Of a stretch of DNA of 64,000 nucleotides, positions 17,601-26,161 are shown piece by piece. The stretch lies in contig PLYI01000055.1 of the NCBI GenBank assembly GCA_003151735.1, positions 1 to 64,000 on the forward strand, written 5' to 3'. The number at the start of each line of letters is the position of its first letter. Positions within the stretch are counted from its first letter, which is position 1. The notes under the pieces are model-generated. The model saw only the letters and a program-made list of their open reading frames with translations, ran no database searches and was not told where the DNA came from. The stretch is from Candidatus Bathyarchaeota archaeon (GTDB taxonomy: Archaea > Thermoproteota > Bathyarchaeia > Bathyarchaeales > Bathycorpusculaceae). A program made the translations under genes and the position numbers.

Positions 17601-19009
17601 ACGGTGAGGTTTTGGAAGAAAGTTTCCAGCAGCTTCTTTTCTTCATCCAAACATTCCAGTCGGTCATCGGGAAGACTGGCGATAACATGTGATACACCCA
17701 AAGGATCGCCTCTAAATCGGGTACAATCCACCCGAGCACTAATCATCGAAATAACGTCTAACATATAGTCGCGTTCAACAAAAAGGTAAACGCGGACCAT
17801 GCTGTCGGGGCTAAACAGAAGCGCTGAATCCATGCCGTTTGAAGGAGCATCTTCAGGGAGCCCGCCGTAGCCTGTCCCAGTTAACCAAGGCATCCACTTG
17901 CTTTTGCTCGCAAAGGGGCTGTTGGGTCGAATGCCGCCTAACATATACTGGGCACGTTGAACCAGCCAATCCAATTTGGCGCCTACAACTCGGTCAGTGG
18001 CTAACAAGTGTACCTTTTCAGTGTCTTTGGCTGGGATGCTCGTGAAATCGTAGGGACGCAAGTTGCTGGATTCCATCACAACCTTTAGTTTTGCTAAATC
18101 CTCTAACCGTTTAACCCCGTAATGCCCAAGTGCCCTCTGTTCGCCCCTGCTTAAATTAAGCAACGCAATACTCTCATTTTCAACAGAGCAAACTATGCAA
18201 TACTCGTTGAATCCGCAGTTGTCGCATCTTGAGCAAAGCTGGTACTCAACCTCTGGCAAAGGAGTTTTGTGAATCCGATTTAACTCGCCGTTTTCAGCAA
18301 GTAGACGCTCAACATCCATAATTAGGGGACTAAGCTTGAATTTGGGAAGAGTTTCAGGAGTGATGTTTTCCAAATTCGTCTCTCTGTTAATTACTCCGCC
18401 TTCAAGATTAATTTTCGATGATAGGTCACTTAATTCTTTTAAGAGTAGTAACACATAGATAGCTACTTGGATTCGGTGAGCAGTCTGCTCTAGCCAAGAG
18501 GATTTGAGCTCGAAAATTCTGACCTTTACTTTTCCGCCTTTGGAGGGCCAAATGGCAATCAAATCAGCGATGCCCTTGACTTTCCAAGCTCCTATTCTAC
18601 CTTTCATCGGAACCTGATAGAGTAGAACAGGCTTACCATCAACCATTTCTTTGGAAGAAATCGTTTCCTCGATGACTTCACGCAAATTATTGAAGGAGGC
18701 TTCCTCGTTTTCAGTATACTTGGTAAAATCTTGGTAGTTGGCTGCTTTTTCTTTGAGTTCTGATACTTTTTTCTCCTCGAGCGTTTTTCCTACGCCGTAA
18801 AGTAGCGGGCTGATGGGCTTGAATATTGGCCACTTGCGGTTTTCCGCTTCCTCATCGTCTTCGAGTCTTAGTTTGAAGAATCGGGGGCAGCAGTTGAAGC
18901 GGATGTACTCTGCTATTCCTGAGGCAGTTAAGGAATCCTTGCTTCGCTTCTTTTTGTGTGAATGTTCTAAGTTTAGGTCGTCATTGCTCAACTGTTTCGC
19001 TTGCCTCAC
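14678..19009 (-). CDS. Giant RecB-like nuclease / SF1 helicase fusion (Dna2/TM0106-like)
   Basis: A 1443-residue protein. The N-terminus is a RecB/Cas4-type nuclease with D149 (GIADLIA), E167 and K169 (FELKSS) and Q181-x3-Y185. A cysteine set C259, C262, C265, C271, C274, with C40/C41, could hold a 4Fe-4S cluster as in Cas4, AddB and Dna2. A long middle region (about 290-930) is not recognised in detail. The C-terminus is an SF1B helicase: GPPGTGKT near residue 970, VVDEAS near 1120, a GDHRQLPP motif, then VERYQGGEAD and NVAISRMKK. Such proteins process DNA ends or unwind and degrade DNA. The start is GTG 19009; the gene converges with the Mrr gene. Its base composition looks richer in G+C than the SNF2 operon. 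Confidence 0.85.
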   Translation of the reverse strand: MRQAKQLSNDDLNLEHSHKKKRSKDSLTASGIAEYIRFNCCPRFFKLRLEDDEEAENRKWPIFKPISPLLYGVGKTLEEKKVSELKEKAANYQDFTKYTENEEASFNNLREVIEETISSKEMVDGKPVLLYQVPMKGRIGAWKVKGIADLIAIWPSKGGKVKVRIFELKSSWLEQTAHRIQVAIYVLLLLKELSDLSSKINLEGGVINRETNLENITPETLPKFKLSPLIMDVERLLAENGELNRIHKTPLPEVEYQLCSRCDNCGFNEYCIVCSVENESIALLNLSRGEQRALGHYGVKRLEDLAKLKVVMESSNLRPYDFTSIPAKDTEKVHLLATDRVVGAKLDWLVQRAQYMLGGIRPNSPFASKSKWMPWLTGTGYGGLPEDAPSNGMDSALLFSPDSMVRVYLFVERDYMLDVISMISARVDCTRFRGDPLGVSHVIASLPDDRLECLDEEKKLLETFFQNLTVAITKVANEVGSPDEVPIHLYFFSRGERDNLMKAVRRQPTLMSAMAIRDLLGLRQAIDQPMFSIIQDEVLHRKALKFHSSGLLPILEQSSFFENKAWSAKRKDGSSVDLRLVFRDGLFNYSLPYHRNPDGTIHFLGDSHGLKDGYYPARARFGNQIPIEYLWAAKNRLDTYPSKVLLEKHKWCDYVTKTRRITNEELELMGLKLCMALEHIERSLTIRNRRLGKKPIAVPTIAKFSLGTATLERGCREFLDLEYFSKRQEMYQHYALLPYQRVASGRSLIFECTVVAESENDFVVRGKLVYEGIGLPKADCVANACRVKGADGSSSGDWMVVTELRRNEQAQFEEAQKRSPSEVAKSARAIVDKVDVRKGEISINVVSWPSGKRRKYSAWHNLPTTDPEKAKSKYMQLFEVGRIYILDELADDIISDRAAKCLDYAANNVLYCLLADFLAGKSEASSHAALPRDAAASFLRWVEGRRFPPKAEQQCFIERVFGKEQIVMLQGPPGTGKTETLQLAVLAHVAAHRANGRCRVLMVAPTHKAIHEFVTKLARCWQEYCREGGNDLKDLNIYRVLSSSVSSAALIDGVKYVNYNEDEETVQELTDCLMNQSTLTPNASGSDPLILCLTPPSLYGLMKKIGGSEPPWGEGFFDLLVVDEASMMRLPELILSGSFLSKSSQILVAGDHRQLPPIQAHNWEKEDRRTLEEMASFLSAMDFLRLLRQEDLGIERISCKHPADIPAERLCESHRCHSVVAEFLREWVYEKDKIDFRSDQKKTLAASHPKTDGLGVVLEPENVFVLIVHDEAESFQSNLVEASIVEALVRNVKSEGIGVITPHNAQKGLLKNMLSEGCENARIDTVERYQGGEADFIIISSTVSDPDYVRSESDFLLNLNRINVAISRMKKKIVIIASRSIFEFMPQDAKDYDKALLWRGISQTVGFTADSKAQWTGNLSEFLGKDALPVKVEVYVKSENKPK

Positions 19010-19477
19010 TTAACTTACGATGAATTATTGTATTTACCGTTGGCTTACGTTTAAAGGCATTACCAATAAACGAGCCTTCAACCGAATTAAACTCGCATCA
19101 GCAGAAGAGGAATAAGCAAACTTTGCGCAGACTCAGTCTCTTCCACTGACCTTGTTTTGTCTCCTAGCTCCAGCCGGAGATGACAGCTTTCTCTTACAAT
19201 ACAGTCTCCACAGCTAACACTTTCTTTTTGGGTTTGGCAATCAATTACTATTTGAGCATACATATTTTTTAAACCTCAGGAAATTACACTAAGAGCAAAG
19301 CACGCTTATAGGTAATGTCAACTGCGCGGCGGCATTTTCCGCTAGCGAGTTTTCCTTTTTTCTCGATGACCTTGAACACGAAAATGTTCAAAAAAATATT
19401 TTTCGATAATTTAAGACCAAGGTTTGCCTAAAAGTTACATGTTAATAAAACGTTGTCCTAAGCCATTCAAGTTAGCT
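19010..19477. other. Intergenic region without recognised genes
   Basis: About 470 bp between two minus-strand genes. It must hold the promoter of the giant nuclease-helicase gene. A small inverted repeat CTCCAGCCGGAG is at about 19165-19176. Nothing else was recognised. Confidence 0.4.
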
Positions 19478-20299
19478 TTATGCTCGTTTGGTTTTGCTTG
19501 AGACAATTTGGTAAGCAACGATGATTGCGTAGAAGGCGTATGAAAGTAGAAGTTTAGGGCGGTGAACGGCGTACTTTAAGTCGCTGACCATGAATTCGAC
19601 GTGTTTACTGAATGTCCAAACACCGTCTGATCGAAAATGGATACAGTAGGGTTCATAAACGCCAAGTACTTTGTAGCCTTTTTGGCTTATCCAATCTTTA
19701 ATGTATCCATCCTCGTAAGTATGCAGTTTAAAGGGGATTTTTATGTCTTCAACAGTTTTACGGCGAACCAAAAGATCGTGAGTTCCGCCTCTTTTCTCGA
19801 AGATTTTTAGTGTGACTCTTTCAAAGAGCTTTAGAACTTTCGTGCCTCTAAGAACTGACCAAATTTCGATTCCCCATACTGCGCCAACATCGTCTTTCAC
19901 CAGTTTCTCTGCTTCAGCAAACCAGTTTCTTGAAAGGACAACGTCGCTGTCGACGAACATGAACCAGTCGCCTTTTACCAGTTGAATTGCTGTTTGCCTA
20001 GCGCTGCCTCTTGTTCCCTTTTCTTGAAAGAAGATAACGTTCCCGTATTTTTCTTGGAACTCTTTAATTATGTCCGCTGTGGCGTCAGTGGAGAAACCGT
20101 CAACAACAATCAGGTTTTTAACCGGCACATTCTCGTAAACCGACTCAATGCATTCTCTTAGCATGTGTTCGCTGTTCATGGTGAGAATGGCAACGTCTAT
20201 GGCCCCTATTTTGGTTGAAAAAGATTGTTTCGGTTGCTGGTGGTCGTCATCTTTTTTTGGCTGATTCTGTTGTTGCGCTGTCAATGTATTCGCCTCCAT
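19478..20299 (-). CDS. Family 2 glycosyltransferase
   Basis: A 273-residue GT-A enzyme. A Gln/Asp-rich N-terminal tail (1-30) leads into IDVAILTMNSEHMLRECIESV and LIVVDGFSTDATADII; the metal-binding DxD is in MFVDSDVV. The C-terminus has one hydrophobic helix (LLLSYAFYAIIVAYQIV) that probably anchors it to the membrane, giving a cytoplasmic catalytic face. It lies 16 bp after a radical-SAM/SPASM gene on the same strand, so the two probably work on one product, for example modification of a surface glycolipid or protein. Donor and acceptor cannot be told from sequence. Confidence 0.82.
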   Translation of the reverse strand: MEANTLTAQQQNQPKKDDDHQQPKQSFSTKIGAIDVAILTMNSEHMLRECIESVYENVPVKNLIVVDGFSTDATADIIKEFQEKYGNVIFFQEKGTRGSARQTAIQLVKGDWFMFVDSDVVLSRNWFAEAEKLVKDDVGAVWGIEIWSVLRGTKVLKLFERVTLKIFEKRGGTHDLLVRRKTVEDIKIPFKLHTYEDGYIKDWISQKGYKVLGVYEPYCIHFRSDGVWTFSKHVEFMVSDLKYAVHRPKLLLSYAFYAIIVAYQIVSSKTKRA

Positions 20300-20315
20300 T
20301 AGGGGGAAGCCATTT

Positions 20316-21485
20316 TTAGTATCCCATTAAGCCGCAACATCGGGAACATATGGGGAAAACTCCGTTGTCACAGCTTCTTAGTGCTTGTCGGAATTTGCGG
20401 TGTTTTTCACCATTGTATATTTCTTGGATGCTTGATTCCTTGATGTTTCCTGTAACGAAGTCGGGGAAATCTCGGCATGTGACGGTGTCTCCGTTTGGCA
20501 TTATATCCAGTTGGAACCAGGGTGAAACGCATTTTTTGTATCCGAAGAAGTTTTCTGGCTCAATGTAGTACGTGCGAATCTGCTCTGGGCTGAGGTCGGG
20601 AACGAACAGAATGGGTGTTTTGAATTTGTGCGCTTTTATTTCTTGCACTTGTTGAGCAATTTTTTCGATGTCCAAGTTTGAGGTGTCGCGGACGTAGCCT
20701 TTCCAAGCGAAAGGAGTTATACCCAACTTTTCTTCGGCTATTTTTGTGTGTTTTTGTCCTATCCATTCTTTGGTGAACCATGAGTAGTACACTGTCATTC
20801 CGTCTGCGTTTATTTTTTCTACTTCTTTAACGGTGTCTACTAGGGTTGATTCGTTGTTTTTGGATATTGTTGTGATGGCGTAGATGCCGGGTTTGCTGGT
20901 TTTTTTCTCTTTCTTGAGTTTTTGGATCGCCATTATGCCGCGGGTTGCTGTTTCCAGTGCTCCTGGGACGCCTCGGCATTTGTCATGTATTTCTTTGGGT
21001 CCATCGAAGGAAACACAGATCATGTCCCATCCGTTTTCAACGATGGTTTCAGCGTTCTTTTCCAATCCAACCCCGTTTGTTACAATTTGAACCGTCAATC
21101 CTTTTTGCTTCATGTAATTGACAAGTTCAATTAATGGCTCGTACAGGAAAGGTTCTCCGCCTGTTATGTAGACATGGACTTTTTTTGGGGCGACTTCATC
21201 TACTACTTTTTTGTAAACTTCAACTGGGACTTCTCCCGCAACTATGGGTTTGTCTGCTGTTGCGTTGTAGCCGTTTTTTCCCCATTGGGCACAGATTGCG
21301 CATCTGTGGTTGCATCGGTGAGTGATTCTTAAGCTTAGCAGCCAGAGGGCGGAACTACGTCCATCCTCATTTCCGTAATCTAATTTGGATTTTACGAATT
21401 GTCTGTAGGTGCCTCTGGCGAAGCTTACCATAAGCTGGGGGTTTCTGCATACTGGAGTGAAGAACTGGGTTGGAATCCGTCTCAT
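20316..21485 (-). CDS. Radical SAM protein with SPASM-type C-terminal domain
   Basis: A 389-residue protein. The radical SAM cluster motif is CNHRCAIC (C-x3-C-x2-C) near residue 60, followed by ITGGEPFLYEPL. The C-terminal region has CVSPWFQLDIMPNGDTVTC and then ICSRCCGLMGY, a SPASM/Twitch-like auxiliary Fe-S region found in enzymes acting on peptides, carbohydrates or cofactor precursors. The substrate is unknown. It is followed after 16 bp by a glycosyltransferase, suggesting a two-gene modification pathway. Start ATG at 21485. Confidence 0.85.
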   Translation of the reverse strand: MRRIPTQFFTPVCRNPQLMVSFARGTYRQFVKSKLDYGNEDGRSSALWLLSLRITHRCNHRCAICAQWGKNGYNATADKPIVAGEVPVEVYKKVVDEVAPKKVHVYITGGEPFLYEPLIELVNYMKQKGLTVQIVTNGVGLEKNAETIVENGWDMICVSFDGPKEIHDKCRGVPGALETATRGIMAIQKLKKEKKTSKPGIYAITTISKNNESTLVDTVKEVEKINADGMTVYYSWFTKEWIGQKHTKIAEEKLGITPFAWKGYVRDTSNLDIEKIAQQVQEIKAHKFKTPILFVPDLSPEQIRTYYIEPENFFGYKKCVSPWFQLDIMPNGDTVTCRDFPDFVTGNIKESSIQEIYNGEKHRKFRQALRSCDNGVFPICSRCCGLMGY

Positions 21486-21634
21486 GAATACAGCTCGTTG
21501 TTCTGTGCCTTAGGTGTTTGTATAATTTAAATTTGACTCATATAAATAGGGTTTTTTTGTACCTCTTGCGGTTAAGCTCCATCCCATAGCAGATTTGGCA
21601 ACATATCTTTTGCCCACAGGAACTTGATTATTTT

Positions 21635-21952
21635 TTATTTTTTGATTTCAACACATATTTTTCCGTTCTCGATTTTGCATCGGTAGCACGTGAGAGCAGT
21701 TTGAGGGCTATCTTGGTATTGCCCATTTCGCACATCAAACTTCCAGCCATGGCACGGACACATAAGGATGTAGCCAGTTAGGATTCCGCCTTGAAACCCG
21801 CACCCCGCATGAGGGCAAAAGTTGGATACACCGAAAACTTCTCCAGCCACCTTTGCCAGCAGAATAGGCTTACCCTTAACACGTACAGCTCTTATCTTGC
21901 CCTCTTCTAGTTCCCGCTCTTTTAGGCAAGAAACAAAACCATCAGTGCCCAA
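21635..21952 (-). CDS. Rieske-type 2Fe-2S ferredoxin
   Basis: A 105-residue soluble Rieske protein. The cluster ligands are in CPHAGC and CPCHGW; no membrane anchor or catalytic domain is attached, so it resembles small ferredoxins feeding oxygenases or reductases (NirD/BphF-like). The start is TTG at 21952, preceded by GGTGG, only 10 bp after the lysK stop, so it is read from the lysine operon. No oxygenase partner is nearby, and its electron donor and acceptor are unknown. Confidence 0.85.
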   Translation of the reverse strand: MGTDGFVSCLKERELEEGKIRAVRVKGKPILLAKVAGEVFGVSNFCPHAGCGFQGGILTGYILMCPCHGWKFDVRNGQYQDSPQTALTCYRCKIENGKICVEIKK

Positions 21953-21962
21953 ACGCTACCAC

Positions 21963-23096
21963 CTAAGTTACCTGTTGTTCCACGTTTTTATTGTTGTATA
22001 GTTCAGCTAGTTTTAGAAGAGTTTCTTTGTAGACCTCAATAGCTTGCAGGTACTCGTTGACTTCTATATGTTCATCGACTGTGTGGTCTAGATGCGAATC
22101 GCCGGGTCCATAAGTTACGATGGGCAAGTTCATAGCTTTTCCAAGAATATTCATGTCGCCTGTTCCAGTTTTATGCAGAAGCGTCGCCGGTTTATTGAGC
22201 ACTTTACGGACAGACGACGACAACACATGGACAAGCGGTGAAGCTTTGTTTACTTCAAAGGGTTCAACTGTGTCAAGAACAGTCGCTTTCACGGAAACCT
22301 TTGGGTTGGCAGTTTGGTACTTGGCTATTATCTTTTGTATCTGCTCAAAAACCTGAGCTGTAGAAAACTGAATAGGCACTCGCACATCAAGGTTAATTTC
22401 AACCTCAAAAGGAACCACCGAGGTAGCTCTGCCGCCTACAACCTTAACTAAGCAGGCTGTGACAGCGTTGTACGGGCTTGCTGAGGGATCCAGCGACGGA
22501 TATGAAGAAGCATTTTTAATTTGTTCCCAAAGCTCATACGCTTTCTCCAATGAGTTATCGTAAAGCCAAGGCGTAGAGGCATGTCCCGTCTCAGTTTTAA
22601 GTGCAATTTTTAGTTGGATTTGTCCTTTGTACCCGATTGTTACGTTCTCGACGCCGCTGGGTTCACCGAAAATTGCGTAGTCAGCCATTATTCCCTGAGT
22701 GATAAGGTGCTTGACGCCTCGGCTGGTCGCTTCTTCCTCGACGACGCTGGCAACCAGGATTTTTCCCTTAAACCCAGGCTCCTTTGAAGCGGCAAGGGCA
22801 GCCATAATCATTGCGGCAAGCGGACCTTTCGCATCGACGGCGCCTCTTGCGAAAATTTTGCCTTCTTCAATGCGAAGCGGAAGATGCCCAGCTACCGTAT
22901 CCATGTGACCGCACAGGAGGATGACTGGTTCACCTTCTCCTACAACGCCGATGACGTTTCCGATGGCGTCCTTGCCAACATCAAAACCCATCTTCTTCAT
23001 TTCAGATTCTAAGAAGTTGCCTGCGTCTTCCTCTTTTCCTGATGGACTGTAGATGCCTAGTAAGTTAGTTAGAAACCGTACTGCTTGCTCGCTCAT
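21963..23096 (-). CDS. lysK: LysW-aminoadipate-semialdehyde pathway hydrolase (LysK)
   Basis: A 377-residue M20-family zinc hydrolase that releases lysine (and possibly ornithine) from the carrier LysW. The metal and catalytic signatures are GHMDTV, GAVDAKGP, VVEEEA, FGEPSG and the late SHLDHT histidine. In the LysW pathway it is the last step. Its ATG at 23096 lies inside the end of lysJ (32-nt overlap), showing tight coupling. Assignment to LysK and not ArgE/DapE rests on the operon and on the short LysK-like N-terminus (SEQAVRFLTNLLGIYSPSGKE). Confidence 0.9.
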   Translation of the reverse strand: MSEQAVRFLTNLLGIYSPSGKEEDAGNFLESEMKKMGFDVGKDAIGNVIGVVGEGEPVILLCGHMDTVAGHLPLRIEEGKIFARGAVDAKGPLAAMIMAALAASKEPGFKGKILVASVVEEEATSRGVKHLITQGIMADYAIFGEPSGVENVTIGYKGQIQLKIALKTETGHASTPWLYDNSLEKAYELWEQIKNASSYPSLDPSASPYNAVTACLVKVVGGRATSVVPFEVEINLDVRVPIQFSTAQVFEQIQKIIAKYQTANPKVSVKATVLDTVEPFEVNKASPLVHVLSSSVRKVLNKPATLLHKTGTGDMNILGKAMNLPIVTYGPGDSHLDHTVDEHIEVNEYLQAIEVYKETLLKLAELYNNKNVEQQVT

Positions 23097-24276
23097 GTTC
23101 TTCTTCTCCTAAAACGGAATCTAAAACTGAGATTGCTTTGTCGATTTGTGCTCTCTCAATTACGAGTGGCGGAAGCAAACGAACCACTGTTCTGCCTGCA
23201 TCTAGCACCAAAACGCCTTTTGCCTGCGCCTTCAAGATTACGTTATGAACGTCGTACCGTAGTTCCATGCCTAGCATTAAACCTAAACCGCGGACTTCTT
23301 TGATGATTTTGTGCTTAGCCTGCAAGGCTTCGAGTTGCGACTTGAAGTATTTGCCGTTGACAGTGGCTTTATCTGCGAGTTTCTCTTCCACGAGGGCATC
23401 TATCGCAGCGCATCCCGCAGCACAGACCAATGGGCTACCGCTGAAAGTGGTCGAGTGTTCACCAACTTTAAGCGAGGACATGATGTTTTCTTTGGCTACA
23501 GTTATACCGATGGGTAAACCGCCTGCAAACGGCTTTGCCAAACACATAACATCGGGTGTTACACCCCAGTTTTGGCAGCCGAACAGTTTGCCCGTACGAC
23601 CAAAACTCGTTTGCACTTCATCAAACATTAAAAGAATATTCTTTTCATCGCAGATTTTTCGCACCGCCTGAAGGTAACCATCTGGTGGAACACGAACGCC
23701 GCCTTCACCACGAATCGGCTCCATAAGTACCGCGGCAGTTTTCTCGGTTATAGCTTCGCGTATTTTGTCTGCATTGTCAGGGGGGACATGCTTGACTTCG
23801 GGAATGAGAGGCAGGAATGGTTCGCGGTATTTTTTATCCCACGTCGCTGACAGTGCGCCCATGGTTTTGCCATGAAAAGCGCCCATTAACGCGATTATTT
23901 CTGGTTTGCCAGTATATTTGCGAGCGAGTTTTATGGCGCATTCGACTGATTCGGCGCCGCTGTTTGAGAGGAACGCTTTGTCTAGGCCCTTAGGCGTTAT
24001 TTTCACTAACTTTTGCACGAATTCAGCACGTTTATCGTTGTAGTAGCAGCTGTGACATGTAATGAGCTCTTCAGCTTGAGCTTTTATTGCCGCCACAACC
24101 TTTGGGTGACAATGCCCCAGCGCTGCAACTCCGTAGCTGCTTGAGCAATCCACATATTCTCTACCGTTAATATCCCACAGAAGCGCGCCCTTGCCATTTG
24201 TAATGACAACTGGTTTTTTGGAGAAAACGTTCGCCATGTAGCGGGTTTCAATGTCAATTATTTCTTTTTCATTCAC
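23065..24276 (-). CDS. lysJ: LysW-aminoadipate-semialdehyde aminotransferase (LysJ)
   Basis: A 403-residue class III PLP aminotransferase. The cofactor lysine is in CLAKPFAGGLPIG; upstream are LSNSGAESVECAIKLAR and the LLMFDEVQTSFGRTG motif that holds the pyridine-binding Asp. It converts the LysW-bound semialdehyde to the amine using glutamate; the same enzyme often serves the ornithine branch. Its 5' end overlaps lysZ by 8 nt and its 3' end overlaps lysK by 32 nt. Confidence 0.92.
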   Translation of the reverse strand: MNEKEIIDIETRYMANVFSKKPVVITNGKGALLWDINGREYVDCSSSYGVAALGHCHPKVVAAIKAQAEELITCHSCYYNDKRAEFVQKLVKITPKGLDKAFLSNSGAESVECAIKLARKYTGKPEIIALMGAFHGKTMGALSATWDKKYREPFLPLIPEVKHVPPDNADKIREAITEKTAAVLMEPIRGEGGVRVPPDGYLQAVRKICDEKNILLMFDEVQTSFGRTGKLFGCQNWGVTPDVMCLAKPFAGGLPIGITVAKENIMSSLKVGEHSTTFSGSPLVCAAGCAAIDALVEEKLADKATVNGKYFKSQLEALQAKHKIIKEVRGLGLMLGMELRYDVHNVILKAQAKGVLVLDAGRTVVRLLPPLVIERAQIDKAISVLDSVLGEEEHERASSTVSN

Positions 24277-25078
24277 TAGTTATCACTGTACCGACCTGAT
24301 GATTGAGAGCTGAAGTAATAGGCTGCTTAGCTGTGCCCGAGGTAACAAGGACTTCTTTGACACCTTGGTTTAACGCTTCCAAGCCAGCGTGCACTTTGGT
24401 GCTCATGCCTCCTCCGATTTTGAACAGAACCTCTTTGACTTCGGTTGCAGCAATTTTGGGAACCTTTTCACCTTTAAGTATTAAACCTTCAACATCGGTG
24501 AGCAGGATTAGTTTGTCTGCTTTTAACGCGCCTGCAATTATGGCTGCAGTTCGGTCGCCATCCACGTTTAAGGGTTCAAAGTCTTGGCTTAGCGCTATAG
24601 GCGTCACAATTGGCATGTAACCGTTCACTAGTAAAAGGTTTAGAAGTTCAGTGTTGACTTGGGTAATTTTGCCCGTGTAGCCGCCATCCATAACCTTCTT
24701 TCTGCCCCGCTCATCCACTGCGATCAGTTTGGTTTTTCGTTCAGCCTTCAATATTCCTGCGTCAAGTCCACTCAAGCCGACAGCGGGGATGCCTTGGCTT
24801 TGCAGCGCCAAAACAATTTGCTTGTTAATTTTGCCTGCCATAACCATAGTGTAGATTTCAATGGTTTCTTTGTCGGTGTACCGGCTACGAAAACCCTCGG
24901 GTGAGATGATAAATTTTTGTTCTTTACCCAGTTTTGAGGCGATTTCAGTGACTTCTACCCCTCCGCCGTGGACGAGGACGACTTTGTTTTGTTTGGCAAC
25001 CTCTTTCAGGTCAGCGATCAGGTCGGTGGATGCGCCTTCTTTTAGGATGCTTCCGCCCATCTTAATAACAAGCAACAT
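24269..25078 (-). CDS. lysZ: LysW-aminoadipate (or glutamate) kinase (LysZ)
   Basis: A 269-residue amino-acid kinase (ArgB/LysZ family). The phosphate-binding motifs are KMGGSILKEG near the N-terminus and VHGGGVEVT; the ATP-site segment ILLTDVEGLI and the late GGGMSTKV glycine loop are present. It phosphorylates the side-chain carboxylate of the amino acid held on LysW, ready for reduction by LysY. There are 6 bp between it and lysY, and it overlaps lysJ by 8 nt. Confidence 0.92.
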   Translation of the reverse strand: MLLVIKMGGSILKEGASTDLIADLKEVAKQNKVVLVHGGGVEVTEIASKLGKEQKFIISPEGFRSRYTDKETIEIYTMVMAGKINKQIVLALQSQGIPAVGLSGLDAGILKAERKTKLIAVDERGRKKVMDGGYTGKITQVNTELLNLLLVNGYMPIVTPIALSQDFEPLNVDGDRTAAIIAGALKADKLILLTDVEGLILKGEKVPKIAATEVKEVLFKIGGGMSTKVHAGLEALNQGVKEVLVTSGTAKQPITSALNHQVGTVITSE

Positions 25079-25084
25079 GGCAAG

Positions 25085-26137
25085 TCACATCGGGTGGAAC
25101 CCAGTGCTCGTTAAGCCTATGGTTTCGTCTATACCCATGATCAGGTTCATACATTGTACACCTTGTCCAGACGCGCCCTTGCACATGTTATCGAGTGCTG
25201 AGAAGAGAAGGAGTCGGTTTGCGTGCTCATCAATTTCGAAGCCGACGTCACAGAAGTTTGTGCCCAAAGCAATTTTTGGGTCAGGCAGCTGGTAGGGTCC
25301 TTTCTGGTATTTCACTAAACGAACAAACGGTTCAGTTCCATACATACCGCGTAGTGCTCTCCAAACATCTTTGTTCTCTAACTTTTGCTTTGGGAAAGCA
25401 TGAATGGTAGCAAGGATACCGCGCACCATGTTCACTGCATGTGGGGTGAAAGAGATTTTGACTGGTTCACTTGAAAGCGCGTTTAGTTCTTGTTCAACTT
25501 CGGCGATGTGGCGGTGACCCGCAACTTGGTAGGGGCGCACTCCGCCAAATCGTTCGGGGTGATGTGACGATAGGGTTGGTTTGCTGCCGCCGCCTGAAGA
25601 ACCAACTTTTAAATCTACAACAATTTTGTCTTTGTCAACTAAGCCAGCTTTGATTATTGGTGCTAAGCCTAGGATTGCGGTTGTCGCCATGCAACCGGGA
25701 CAAGCGACAAGTTTTGCTTTTTTGATTTCTTCCCGGTGAAGCTCAGGCAACCCGTATGCGGCTTCTTTTAGCATGTCGGGGTGTGCGTGTTTCCAGCCGT
25801 AGTACGTTTCGTAGTCGGCTGGGTTTTTGAGTCGGAAATCGGCGCTCATATCAATTACTTTTAAGCCTGCTTCTAAGAGTTTGGGAACCAGGTTTACTGA
25901 GCCGCCATGCGGCGTAGCTGTGAATATCAAGTCACAGTTCTTCTGAAGCTCACCTAAGTCTTGGGGAACAAATTTCAGCTGAGTTAAACCTCGCAGGTTT
26001 GGGTGCACGTTAAACACGAATTCGCCTGCACTCTGACGCGAAGTAACCATAGTTACCTCTGTTTGCGGATGCATAAGCAGCAGTCTGAGAAGTTCACTGC
26101 CAACGTATCCTGAACCCCCGATTATTCCAATTCGCAT
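25085..26137 (-). CDS. lysY: LysW-aminoadipyl/glutamyl-phosphate reductase (LysY)
   Basis: A 350-residue ArgC/LysY semialdehyde dehydrogenase. The Rossmann start GIIGGSGYVGSELLRLL binds NADPH; the catalytic Cys is in VACPGCMATTAIL; the late GHRHIAEVEQEL and SFTPHAVNMVRGI motifs are typical. It reduces the LysW-bound acyl phosphate to the semialdehyde. It is the third gene of the operon, 24 bp after lysX. Confidence 0.93.
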   Translation of the reverse strand: MRIGIIGGSGYVGSELLRLLLMHPQTEVTMVTSRQSAGEFVFNVHPNLRGLTQLKFVPQDLGELQKNCDLIFTATPHGGSVNLVPKLLEAGLKVIDMSADFRLKNPADYETYYGWKHAHPDMLKEAAYGLPELHREEIKKAKLVACPGCMATTAILGLAPIIKAGLVDKDKIVVDLKVGSSGGGSKPTLSSHHPERFGGVRPYQVAGHRHIAEVEQELNALSSEPVKISFTPHAVNMVRGILATIHAFPKQKLENKDVWRALRGMYGTEPFVRLVKYQKGPYQLPDPKIALGTNFCDVGFEIDEHANRLLLFSALDNMCKGASGQGVQCMNLIMGIDETIGLTSTGFHPM

Positions 26138-26161
26138 TTTCTTGTCCTCTCTATTTTTTGA

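Noticed and set aside
10433-19009. Possible DISARM or CRISPR-Cas-associated locus
   Set aside because: No DrmA/DrmB, methyltransferase, Cas1/Cas2 or repeat array was found; the RecB/Cas4-like domain is part of a helicase fusion, not a stand-alone Cas4.
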